DNA of 64,000 nt from an uncultured Clostridia bacterium. GTDB lineage: Bacteria > Bacillota > Clostridia > Christensenellales > Borkfalkiaceae. The position numbers were made by a program, and so were the translations under genes. Shown piece after piece: positions 33,157 through 40,951 of the stretch (within the stretch, counting starts at the first letter, position 1; each line of letters begins with the position of its first letter). Below the pieces are notes generated by a model. That model saw only the letters and a list, made by a program, of their open reading frames with translations, did no database searches and was not told where the DNA came from. Location: the NCBI GenBank assembly GCA_934271275.1, contig CAKQRD010000007.1, positions 1-64,000 on the forward strand, written 5' to 3'.

Positions 33157-36100
33157 TTAATCGTTCACAACCACTTCAAAAGAAACGGTCGCGGTATTTC
33201 CCGCTTCATCCATCGCGGTTATGCAAACCGTATAAACTCCGCTCACGGTTGCGACGAGCGAGTTTGATCCGCCTTTGAGAATAACGTATCTTCCTTCCGA
33301 ATTGACGACGTATCTCATTATCGTCATTTTATCTTCCGCCGTCAGATTATCCGTTACTTTTACGTCCGGAAGAATTATATTCTCCCCGACCTTAACCTCT
33401 TTCGTGTAAGAAGAAGTCGCTTCGATAACGGGCGCGATCTCGTCCGCAACGGTTATATACGCCGTAAAATTCTTGTAATTATCTACCCAGTTTTCTTCTC
33501 TTGCGGTATAACGAACGTTGTAAACGCCGTATTCGGCAAGCTTTATCCGATATTCTCTGTCCGCGGAAACGTTTTCGAGCTTCAAACCGCTCTCGTCGAA
33601 AAGAATCTCCTGATTCGGACCGTAAACGGAAACCGACGCCGATACGTTGGGCGCAAATACGTCTCCGCATATCGCTCTGCCGACGACGTATTCGGAATCT
33701 ATCTTTCTGTATCCGCCGTAATCTCCCGTTATGTTTATCACGGGAGAACCGAAATCGGCGTTATCGGCAGTTATATTGTTATCGCCGACCGATTCCACTC
33801 TGTACGCCGCGCCTATTTTCACGTCGTAAGCATAGAACGAAAAATAAATTTTGTCGCTCTTAAATCCTTTGAACTCTTTTCCGTCTGTCGTCTCGGTAAC
33901 TTTTACGTTACTGTTATTGAAAGTAAATTTTCCGTTTCCGTAAGAAATATCGAAATCTGCGTCCGCTTTAAGCGTATCTGAAATCGTAGCGACATTCTTT
34001 CCGCTGGTAAGCGTCGTTCCCGAAGCGGATATACCTATTTTAAGAGATACGGAAACGCTCGGATCGGAAGCGTCCGTACAAATAAGTTCAAGACTTCCGA
34101 ACTTGGAGCTTTTTTCGTAAGTGACAAAAGAAAAGCTGAAATTTTCGACAAGCTGCGCGTTGGCAAACGTCCAGCCGACTTTATCCGCGGGTGCGGACAG
34201 ACTTACCATAAGTCCGCTGTCAAGAAGAATTCCGTCGCTCGTTCTTCCCGAAACTTTAACGCCTTCTCCGTAAAAAAACCTGTTCTGATAAACTTCGTCG
34301 CCTTCTCTTGCGATAACCACGGGTATGCTTTCTTCCGACGCGGCGTATTCTTCGCTCTGACAATAATAAGTAACTTTTACCGAGTCTCCGGTCTTACTTA
34401 CCGCAGGCACGAATTTTTCGCCGGCAGAGTAAACCTTCGTTCCGCTTGCGTCTTCTATCTTGACGGAACAAAGCTTTCTGACAAGCTTGCCGTTCTCCGT
34501 AACGTATCCGTAAAATTCCGGAAGAACGTATTCGCTCCCCGCAATATATATCGGAGCTATCGCGGGAACGCCTTGATAAATCGGCTTGTCGCCTGCCGTC
34601 GCCTTTACGACGTAAGAAACCGAAGCCTCGGTTCCGAGATAATCCGTAGCGGTATAGGTTACCGTCCAGTCCCCTACCTCGTCAGGCATAAAACTGTTAT
34701 CTATCGCCTGCGTTTTACCCGCGTGCGTAACCGTTACGACTATTTCTTTATTTCCGCTTCCGCCCGTCGCCAAAGCTTCTCCGACGTTCGCGAACGAGCC
34801 GAGCGTTACGTTTTCTTCCCTCGTTTCGGGAAGATTCACTTTAAGCTCTTCTATTTTTCCGCCCGCATGTACGGTTCTCTCCGCTCTTGCGGAATTACCG
34901 GCGTAGTCCTCGCATTCGTAAACGATAGTATAAAATCCTTTTCTGTCGGGAACGAATTTTCCGTCCGAAACACCTATCGTCACGGGCGTGTTTGAAGAAT
35001 AATTGTAAATTACGGAAACTTTCACATTAACGTTTCCCGCATAATCGTCGTAGGCTTCGGCTTCGGGAATTTTATACGCCGTACCCAAAGCGGCTTCGGG
35101 CATTTCGTCCTCGCCGAGCTTTACGTTAAGAACGGGCGCGTCTTCATCCTCGAACGAGTTGCCCGTAAGGTCTGCTCCGAAAACGCTCGTAAGACAGAAA
35201 TTTGCGGTCTGTCCCTGATAACCCGAAGCGTATACGGAAAGGCGAACCTTATCGCTCGTAAAGCCTTCCCACACGTCCTTGAAATAGCTCGTATTCGTAA
35301 GGTCGCAGATAAGATTTCCCTGAGACCTTGCAATCTTTCTTTCGTTATCGAACGTTAAATTAAACAGCTTGGAATCGGGAACGCAATCCACCGTTTTTCC
35401 TTCCCAAGTCTGATAGCCGTTATTGTTTACCGTCTGTTGCGCCGTCCACGTCAGAGAAATGCAAACGCCTACGTTGTCGTTTATGTGAATTTTATTTGCG
35501 TTTTCCACGCCGACCATATCCTGTCCGTTCCCGCCTGCGGAAACCCAGGAAAGTTGCTTACCGTTGTTATTCGTCGTCCAACGGTTAATATCCATTCTGA
35601 CGTAAACCGAAGGATCTTTCGCGTCGGTAATCATAAGCGTAAGCTTATCGAAATCCGCGCTTCCCCTTTCGTCGGGAGTAATAAAGCCTTCTATAAGCTT
35701 GTTCGCATCGTTAAGACTTCCGACGTCCACGAGCCTGGTAAACGTAAGCGTTTCGCCTTTGGCGAGCCTTACGAGAAGCCCTTCCGAATTCGCGCCGAAT
35801 TTCGTATACTTGCCGTAAGAAGCCGTTCCCGTGTCGCCGTCTATATAATACGCAACGTAATCGACTTTGAAGTTATGCGTTTTCGTATAAACCTTTCCGT
35901 CGGAGATTGCGGCATATTTCACCGAATATTCGCCTGCGGAATCCAGTTTTACCTTTCTTTCCGTCGTCGCCGAACCGTCCGGTATCGTCACGGAGAAAGA
36001 CGCTTCTATGTCTTTTCCCCCGACGGATAACGTGGCGTCCGGCACGGTAAGCGTATCGCCGAAATTATAAGACGAAAGAATTTCTCCGCTGTATTTCCAG

Positions 36101-36198
36101 CTTTCCGCGTTTACCGAAACGGCATAAAAGAGCGAGCCTGCCGCAATAAAAACGGCAAGCAACGCGAATATGATTGCTTTTCTTAATTTTTTAGTCAT
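33157..36198 (-). CDS. Secreted multi-Ig protein (HYR/DUF5011-type domains)
   Basis: 1013 aa from the ATG at 36198; the earlier TTG is rejected because GGAGG lies just 4-5 nt before this ATG. A signal peptide ends near residue 33. It contains at least three HYR/DUF5011-like Ig domains with EDYAGNSARAERTVHAG, YTATDYLGTEASVSYVV and ITAMDEAGNTATVSFEV. Two related modules of about 180 residues, with repeated LTLMITDAKDPSV-like and LELICTDASDPSVSVSLK segments, may bind glycan. It has no lipobox and no C-terminal anchor, so it is probably released or held non-covalently. Confidence 0.82.
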   Translation of the reverse strand: MTKKLRKAIIFALLAVFIAAGSLFYAVSVNAESWKYSGEILSSYNFGDTLTVPDATLSVGGKDIEASFSVTIPDGSATTERKVKLDSAGEYSVKYAAISDGKVYTKTHNFKVDYVAYYIDGDTGTASYGKYTKFGANSEGLLVRLAKGETLTFTRLVDVGSLNDANKLIEGFITPDERGSADFDKLTLMITDAKDPSVYVRMDINRWTTNNNGKQLSWVSAGGNGQDMVGVENANKIHINDNVGVCISLTWTAQQTVNNNGYQTWEGKTVDCVPDSKLFNLTFDNERKIARSQGNLICDLTNTSYFKDVWEGFTSDKVRLSVYASGYQGQTANFCLTSVFGADLTGNSFEDEDAPVLNVKLGEDEMPEAALGTAYKIPEAEAYDDYAGNVNVKVSVIYNYSSNTPVTIGVSDGKFVPDRKGFYTIVYECEDYAGNSARAERTVHAGGKIEELKVNLPETREENVTLGSFANVGEALATGGSGNKEIVVTVTHAGKTQAIDNSFMPDEVGDWTVTYTATDYLGTEASVSYVVKATAGDKPIYQGVPAIAPIYIAGSEYVLPEFYGYVTENGKLVRKLCSVKIEDASGTKVYSAGEKFVPAVSKTGDSVKVTYYCQSEEYAASEESIPVVIAREGDEVYQNRFFYGEGVKVSGRTSDGILLDSGLMVSLSAPADKVGWTFANAQLVENFSFSFVTYEKSSKFGSLELICTDASDPSVSVSLKIGISASGTTLTSGKNVATISDTLKADADFDISYGNGKFTFNNSNVKVTETTDGKEFKGFKSDKIYFSFYAYDVKIGAAYRVESVGDNNITADNADFGSPVINITGDYGGYRKIDSEYVVGRAICGDVFAPNVSASVSVYGPNQEILFDESGLKLENVSADREYRIKLAEYGVYNVRYTAREENWVDNYKNFTAYITVADEIAPVIEATSSYTKEVKVGENIILPDVKVTDNLTAEDKMTIMRYVVNSEGRYVILKGGSNSLVATVSGVYTVCITAMDEAGNTATVSFEVVVND

Positions 36199-36224
36199 AA
36201 TTCCTCCGTTGTTCAATGAGGGGG

Positions 36225-37127
36225 TCAGCCTTTGACTCCGCCTACCGTAAGGTTTCCTAAAAGTCTCTTATGGAAGCAAAGGAACAATACGAGTACGGGG
36301 GCGAGCAAAAGCATAGGAGCAGCCATCTTTACGGGAAGCGTGCCGAATAAATCCAGGCTGCTGCTCTTAATCCAGTAAAGAGCTTCCGAAATCGTCGGAT
36401 GAGTCGGCAGATAAAGCATCGGCGTCTGAAAATCGTTCCAGTAAGTCACGAAATTTATGAGAAGAACCGTGAAGAAGAGGTTTTTCGCAAGAGGAACGGC
36501 GATTCTTACCATAACCGCAAAATCGCTTGCTCCGTCGATTTCCGCCGCCTCCGAATACGCTTGCGGAAGCGATTTGAAAAATTCGTGGAATACGAGGAAA
36601 TACAGCCCTAAAAAATTAGCCTTCATTATCCACATTCCCCAAATCTTGTCGTATATGCCGAGATTTATCGCCATCTGCAATTCGGAAGTCTGGTTTCCGA
36701 CAATCGGGATAACCATCGTCACGAGTACCACGCCGTATACGAAGCCCGAGAATTTATAAGTATATTTTGCGCAAAGGTAAGCCGTTATACACGGCACGAG
36801 CGTCTGAAAAAACGAACATCCCAAGGCGTATAATATCGAATTCAGCAACATCGTACTCGTAGCTATCTGCGTTTTATGTCCGTCTATAATTTTATCTACC
36901 GTAAAGTTATTGTATATGTAGGAAAAATTACCGAAATAAAACTCCCTGGGAAAACCCGTTACCTCGTCGTCCATAGGATGTCTCACGGACATAGTCAACG
37001 CCCAGACGAGAAGAGATAGCAAAATCACGCAATATAACGCGAGAACGATAAGCATTATCACGGTAAGCGGGGTAAAACGTTCCCGTTTTTCCCTCTTCGG
37101 TTTCAAAGTTAAAGTTTTATCGCTCAT
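36225..37127 (-). CDS. Carbohydrate ABC transporter permease, MalG type (importer 2)
   Basis: 300 aa, six predicted membrane helices. The EAA loop is SEAAEIDGASDFAVMVRIAV. It pairs with the permease at 37129-38040, one base away, and lacks a dedicated ATPase gene. Confidence 0.95.
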   Translation of the reverse strand: MSDKTLTLKPKREKRERFTPLTVIMLIVLALYCVILLSLLVWALTMSVRHPMDDEVTGFPREFYFGNFSYIYNNFTVDKIIDGHKTQIATSTMLLNSILYALGCSFFQTLVPCITAYLCAKYTYKFSGFVYGVVLVTMVIPIVGNQTSELQMAINLGIYDKIWGMWIMKANFLGLYFLVFHEFFKSLPQAYSEAAEIDGASDFAVMVRIAVPLAKNLFFTVLLINFVTYWNDFQTPMLYLPTHPTISEALYWIKSSSLDLFGTLPVKMAAPMLLLAPVLVLFLCFHKRLLGNLTVGGVKG

Positions 37128-37128
37128 A

Positions 37129-38040
37129 TCAATCCTCCGAAGGTCCGAATTTATTCAGCAGCCACCTTACGAGGAAGGTCAGCGGCACGGCTATCAGCGT
37201 AAGAATAATACCGAGCGCCGCTATTTGCGGATATTCGGATATATTCTGCTTCGCGTTATACGTTTTGACGTACATCAGATACCCTATCGTTCTTATATCC
37301 GACTTCCAGTCCGTTCCGAAGAAAATAAACGCGTTTATCTGGTTGATGAATATTCCTGCGACGCCGGTCACGAGAAACACGGAAACGGTCGGAAACGCCA
37401 TCGGAAGAACGATATACCAGAACTCCTTTAACCCGCTTGCGCCGTCAAGGTGGGCTGACTCTATTATTTCCGGCGAGATAGAGGTCATTTTGTTTGAATA
37501 CATCAGAACGGAAGTACCGAATCCTACTAGAACGTTGTAAAACATTACCGTAGCGAACCTATGCTCCGCCAAAAGACTTACGCTTTCCAGATTCAGAGCC
37601 TTCATAAATTCGGGAACGACGTTTCCGACGAAACAAACATAAATCGGAACGAGAACTATCGCCGAAAGCATAGAGGGCAAAAAAAGCATAACCCTGAAAA
37701 AACCCGCCAAAGGCATCTTCTTGAAAATGTAGTAAGCAAAGAACAAGCCGAGCGGCACGCCGACCACGAGCGTTATCAGATACACCTGAAGAGATACCTG
37801 CAGCGACTCCGTAAACTGCTTGTTCAAAGCGGGATCGGCGAACCATTTTATAAAATTGTTCGGCGTAAAAGAAAATTTACCGTAATCGTATACGTCTATT
37901 TCCTTAAACGACAGTAAAAGCGAGTTAAAATTCACGCCTATATAAAATATGGCGAATTGAAGCATCGGCCACGCCATAAAAGCGCAATAAAAAATCAACT
38001 TTTTCTTTGCGCCGGGTCTGAACGTCGAGCCGTTTTTCAT
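37129..38040 (-). CDS. Carbohydrate ABC transporter permease, MalF type (importer 2)
   Basis: 303 aa, six predicted helices. The EAA-like loop is IESAHLDGASGLKEFWYIVL. Its ATG overlaps the stop of the binding-protein gene by 4 bases (ATGA), indicating coupled translation. Confidence 0.95.
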   Translation of the reverse strand: MKNGSTFRPGAKKKLIFYCAFMAWPMLQFAIFYIGVNFNSLLLSFKEIDVYDYGKFSFTPNNFIKWFADPALNKQFTESLQVSLQVYLITLVVGVPLGLFFAYYIFKKMPLAGFFRVMLFLPSMLSAIVLVPIYVCFVGNVVPEFMKALNLESVSLLAEHRFATVMFYNVLVGFGTSVLMYSNKMTSISPEIIESAHLDGASGLKEFWYIVLPMAFPTVSVFLVTGVAGIFINQINAFIFFGTDWKSDIRTIGYLMYVKTYNAKQNISEYPQIAALGIILTLIAVPLTFLVRWLLNKFGPSED

Positions 38041-39779
38041 TTTACGCTCTCCCAGTATGTGAATTTATCAGTATTTCTGCCCTTCCAGTATTCATAGGAA
38101 CTCTTGAAGAAAGCTTTTGCGCTCATAGCGTCTTTCGGATCGGTAAAAGCGTCTATCGGAGTGGCAAAATCGCCGTTGGTATTCACCGTCGTGCAGAGCA
38201 GCTCGCCTCTGTGTTTAAGATAGAAAGAATCGTTGGAGTTCGCAAAGAAATAATCGGAAGTCTGCGAGTATTCGATAAGCGACTTCGCGAACGGAGAAAG
38301 CTTCTTGTATTCTTCGCTGTTTTCGTCGATAGTATAATCAAACGCTTTAAGCGCTCCGGTAGTCACGGTAAATTCCGTCAAAGACCTGTCCGCGCAGGCA
38401 TACTGAACCAAATCTAAAGCCGCTTTTTTCTTACCCTCGGCAAGTCCCGCTTTAACGCATATCACGGAATCTTCGTAATCGTAGAAAACGCTCGTCTCTC
38501 CTACTTCGTTTTCCGTAGCCTTGGGAAGCGGCATCCAGCCGAATTTACGGTTTTGTTTGGAATATTTAGCGTCTTTTTTAGCCATTTCCGTAAAGTAAAC
38601 CGTCGCCTCCGATTCCCACCAGGACCCGTCTACGAGCATTGCGTAAGCCTTGCTGTCCGAACTCATATCCGTACCCGATTTAAGAAAATCGCGTTCAGCC
38701 ATAAGCTGCGAATAGGAAGGTTCAAAAGCCTTGTCGTTATAATATTTTTTGTTGTTCAAAAGTTTTTTGATCAAATCGAGAGCGTAGTATCTGCCCGCTT
38801 GACGAAATACTTCGTAGCCGTTTTCAACGGTTATTTCAAGGCTTGCGGTTTCCACCGTGCCGTCTTCGTTGATAACGGGTTCGCCGTTTTTCATCACGAC
38901 AAGATTTTCCGCCGTCCCGTCGAACGTAAGCCCGAGTTTAGACTGTTCCGCACCTTCATACTCCACAACGAGCGCGGCGTAGAGAAGATTAAGATAGTAA
39001 CTGGCAAAACTTCCCGTCCAGCAAAGGGGCGTATCGCCGCGTTTAACTATTTCCGAACAAAGGAACAAGAATTCCTTATAAGTCGCGGGAAGTCCGTCGT
39101 CGAGAGAATAATCGACGCCGCCTATAACTCCCGTTTTTCCGTCGGGACCTTTGCTCCTGTTCGGATTCGAGGACGAAATCAACGAAAGAGTTTCGGAATC
39201 GGAAATATAATAGCCCTTACTGTCAAAAAGCTCTACGTTGTAGATGAGTCCCACAGCGCCTTTATAATGCGGAACGCCGTAATACTTTGCGGTTTGACCT
39301 TTCGCGGTTACCCCGCCGAAGAACTTTCTCTGCTCCTCCGTCATTTTTGAAGCAATCGTTTTATTCTCGTATTTACTCGTTTCCGTGACGACTGACGTCA
39401 AATCTTCGAGCGCGTTGCCGTTTTTAATCGCATAATAGTCCGCGCCCTCCATAAAATAAACGTCTACCTCTCCGTTTTTCACGTCGTCCGAAGAGAATTT
39501 TTTCATTTCGCCGGTATGCCATACCTGCACGCCCTTTTTACCTTCTTCGTAAACGGTATTTTCATTCTCTTTTTCAAAAGAATCTTCAAGAGCGTATAAC
39601 CATTCGTCCTTAAATCCCGCAAGATAAGTATGCACCTGAATCTGCGTTTTCGTGGGATCAAGAACCTTATCGCGACCGCCTTTGCCGCCGTCGGGCTTGG
39701 AACAAGCCGTAAACCCTAACGCGGAAACGGAAAGGATTACGGCGACGATAATGCTGAGCAATCTGTTTTTTCTTCTCAT
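38037..39779 (-). CDS. Sugar ABC transporter substrate-binding lipoprotein (importer 2)
   Basis: 580 aa with lipobox FTAC (Cys26). Fold signatures of family 1 solute-binding proteins include QVHTYLAGFKDEWLYALED near the mature N-terminus, GVPHYKGAVGLIYNVELF and AYAMLVDGSWWESEA. It is the first gene of the nine-gene regulon B operon. Being first, it is probably the most abundant product and the main oligosaccharide receptor. Confidence 0.93.
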   Translation of the reverse strand: MRRKNRLLSIIVAVILSVSALGFTACSKPDGGKGGRDKVLDPTKTQIQVHTYLAGFKDEWLYALEDSFEKENENTVYEEGKKGVQVWHTGEMKKFSSDDVKNGEVDVYFMEGADYYAIKNGNALEDLTSVVTETSKYENKTIASKMTEEQRKFFGGVTAKGQTAKYYGVPHYKGAVGLIYNVELFDSKGYYISDSETLSLISSSNPNRSKGPDGKTGVIGGVDYSLDDGLPATYKEFLFLCSEIVKRGDTPLCWTGSFASYYLNLLYAALVVEYEGAEQSKLGLTFDGTAENLVVMKNGEPVINEDGTVETASLEITVENGYEVFRQAGRYYALDLIKKLLNNKKYYNDKAFEPSYSQLMAERDFLKSGTDMSSDSKAYAMLVDGSWWESEATVYFTEMAKKDAKYSKQNRKFGWMPLPKATENEVGETSVFYDYEDSVICVKAGLAEGKKKAALDLVQYACADRSLTEFTVTTGALKAFDYTIDENSEEYKKLSPFAKSLIEYSQTSDYFFANSNDSFYLKHRGELLCTTVNTNGDFATPIDAFTDPKDAMSAKAFFKSSYEYWKGRNTDKFTYWESVK

Positions 39780-39864
39780 TGTTTTTGCTCCTTTAAGGGA
39801 TATTACGCCGTAAACCTCATAACGAGTCGGTTTTAAGCACTCTGTCCCTTATAGTTTTTCTTTA

Positions 39865-39893
39865 ATTTTACTACACAAAAGGTAGCTTGTAAA
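39865..39893 (-). promoter_or_regulatory. Regulon B promoter 1 (importer 2 operon)
   Basis: -35 TTTACA (39888-39893), 17-bp spacer, -10 TAAAAT (39865-39870), with the shared operator directly upstream. Confidence 0.8.
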
Positions 39894-39900
39894 TACTAAA

Positions 39901-39933
39901 TATGATTATTTTTTACGAATTTCGATTATTTTT
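39901..39933. promoter_or_regulatory. Regulon B operator, copy 1
   Basis: Two direct AATAATC half-sites about 20 bp apart around AAATTCGTAAAA (minus strand), upstream of the -35. It lies between the divergent importer operon and the AraC regulator gene. Confidence 0.75.
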
Positions 39934-39943
39934 GTCTTTTCGA

Positions 39944-39972
39944 TTTACATTTAGGCTGCAATGTGGTATATT
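39944..39972 (+). promoter_or_regulatory. Promoter of the second AraC gene
   Basis: -35 TTTACA (39944-39949) and -10 TATATT (39967-39972), 17-bp spacer, beside the regulon B operator, which could allow autoregulation. Confidence 0.7.
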
Positions 39973-40002
39973 GAATGAAATATGATATGGAGGAAAAAGA
40001 AT

Positions 40003-40833
40003 ATGGCGGATATTCCCATAACAAACCTTAATTTTTCTTTTCATATTCAGCATAAAGGTTATCCGACTCTGCATAAGCATACGGAAACTTACGAGTTCAT
40101 ATTCATCTTACAAGGCAAAATTCTTCACAAAATAAACAATCGTAAAGAAACCTTAAAAGCCAACGATCTTTATTTTATTTCGCCGCAGGATGCTCATTCC
40201 CTTCACAAGCTTACGAGCGACGCCATATACGTCAGTCTTACGATAACGAAAGAGCATATGGACGTTCTTTTGGACTGGATTTCTCCCGTCCTTAAAAAAG
40301 ATTTAAATAAGCACGGCTTCAAATGCGAAATAACCTCCGAACACGCTATGGAGATATTGCAAATCACAAACCGCATTCTCATATCGAAAGCCGTGGAATA
40401 TTACAAATTATTGCACGTTTTAACGGAAAAACTTTTGCAGGAAGTGATTCTATCCCAAGCAAACGAAGATATGAAAGATAACTACCACCCTGCCGTGGCA
40501 AAGTTCATTTCGCTTGTGGAAACCAACGAAAATCTTACGCTTCCTCTTGAACGTATAGTGTGGATGACGGGATATTCTTATACGCATCTCAACAAGCTTT
40601 TTATCCACGACACGGGCGTAAGTTTAGGCAAATATTTCAGCCGGAAAAAAATAAATCACGCAATTATAATGATAAAATGCACGGACGAAAACCTGAACGC
40701 TATTTCGGAAAAACTCGGATTCAGCACCTATTCTCATTTTTCGCTTTTTTTCAAAAAAAATACGGGCTTATCTCCCTTGCAATATCGCGTACGCGCCAAG
40801 GAAGAGCCGTCGGTCTGGACGGAGAATCGGTAA
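40003..40833 (+). CDS. AraC-family transcriptional regulator (regulon B)
   Basis: 276 aa from the ATG at 40003, chosen because GGAGG lies 9 nt upstream; an ATG 21 nt earlier has no ribosome site. The N-terminal cupin contains GYPTLHKHTETYEFIFILQG and LYFISPQDAHSLHK. The C-terminal double helix-turn-helix contains TGYSYTHLNKLF and KLGFSTYSHFSLFFKKNTG. Its operator is probably the direct-repeat motif found next to it and at three other promoters in the window. It ends at a strong terminator. Confidence 0.92.
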   Translation: MADIPITNLNFSFHIQHKGYPTLHKHTETYEFIFILQGKILHKINNRKETLKANDLYFISPQDAHSLHKLTSDAIYVSLTITKEHMDVLLDWISPVLKKDLNKHGFKCEITSEHAMEILQITNRILISKAVEYYKLLHVLTEKLLQEVILSQANEDMKDNYHPAVAKFISLVETNENLTLPLERIVWMTGYSYTHLNKLFIHDTGVSLGKYFSRKKINHAIIMIKCTDENLNAISEKLGFSTYSHFSLFFKKNTGLSPLQYRVRAKEEPSVWTENR

Positions 40834-40844
40834 CAAATATATTA

Positions 40845-40877
40845 CGGGCGAAGAAGCTTTTTTCTTCGCCCGTTTTC
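40845..40877 (+). terminator. Terminator of the second AraC gene
   Basis: Stem CGGGCGAAGAA / TTCTTCGCCCG with a 6-nt loop, then TTTTC on the plus strand. Confidence 0.88.
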
Positions 40878-40889
40878 ATTCTTTATAAC

Positions 40890-40924
40890 GCAGAACCGCG
40901 TTCCTTACCGAAACGCGGTTCTGC
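40890..40924 (-). terminator. Hairpin at the 3' end of the 929-aa protein gene
   Basis: A 13-bp inverted repeat GCAGAACCGCGTT / AACGCGGTTCTGC with a 9-nt loop, just past the stop at 40952. It has no clear T run, so it may be a weak terminator or a 3'-end stabiliser. Confidence 0.5.
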
Positions 40925-40951
40925 TTGCTACGTTATTTACCCGACTTTTTA

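Noticed and set aside
40890..40924. Perfect hairpin considered as a second strong terminator
   Set aside because: There is no T run on either strand, so it is listed only as a low-confidence 3'-end hairpin.
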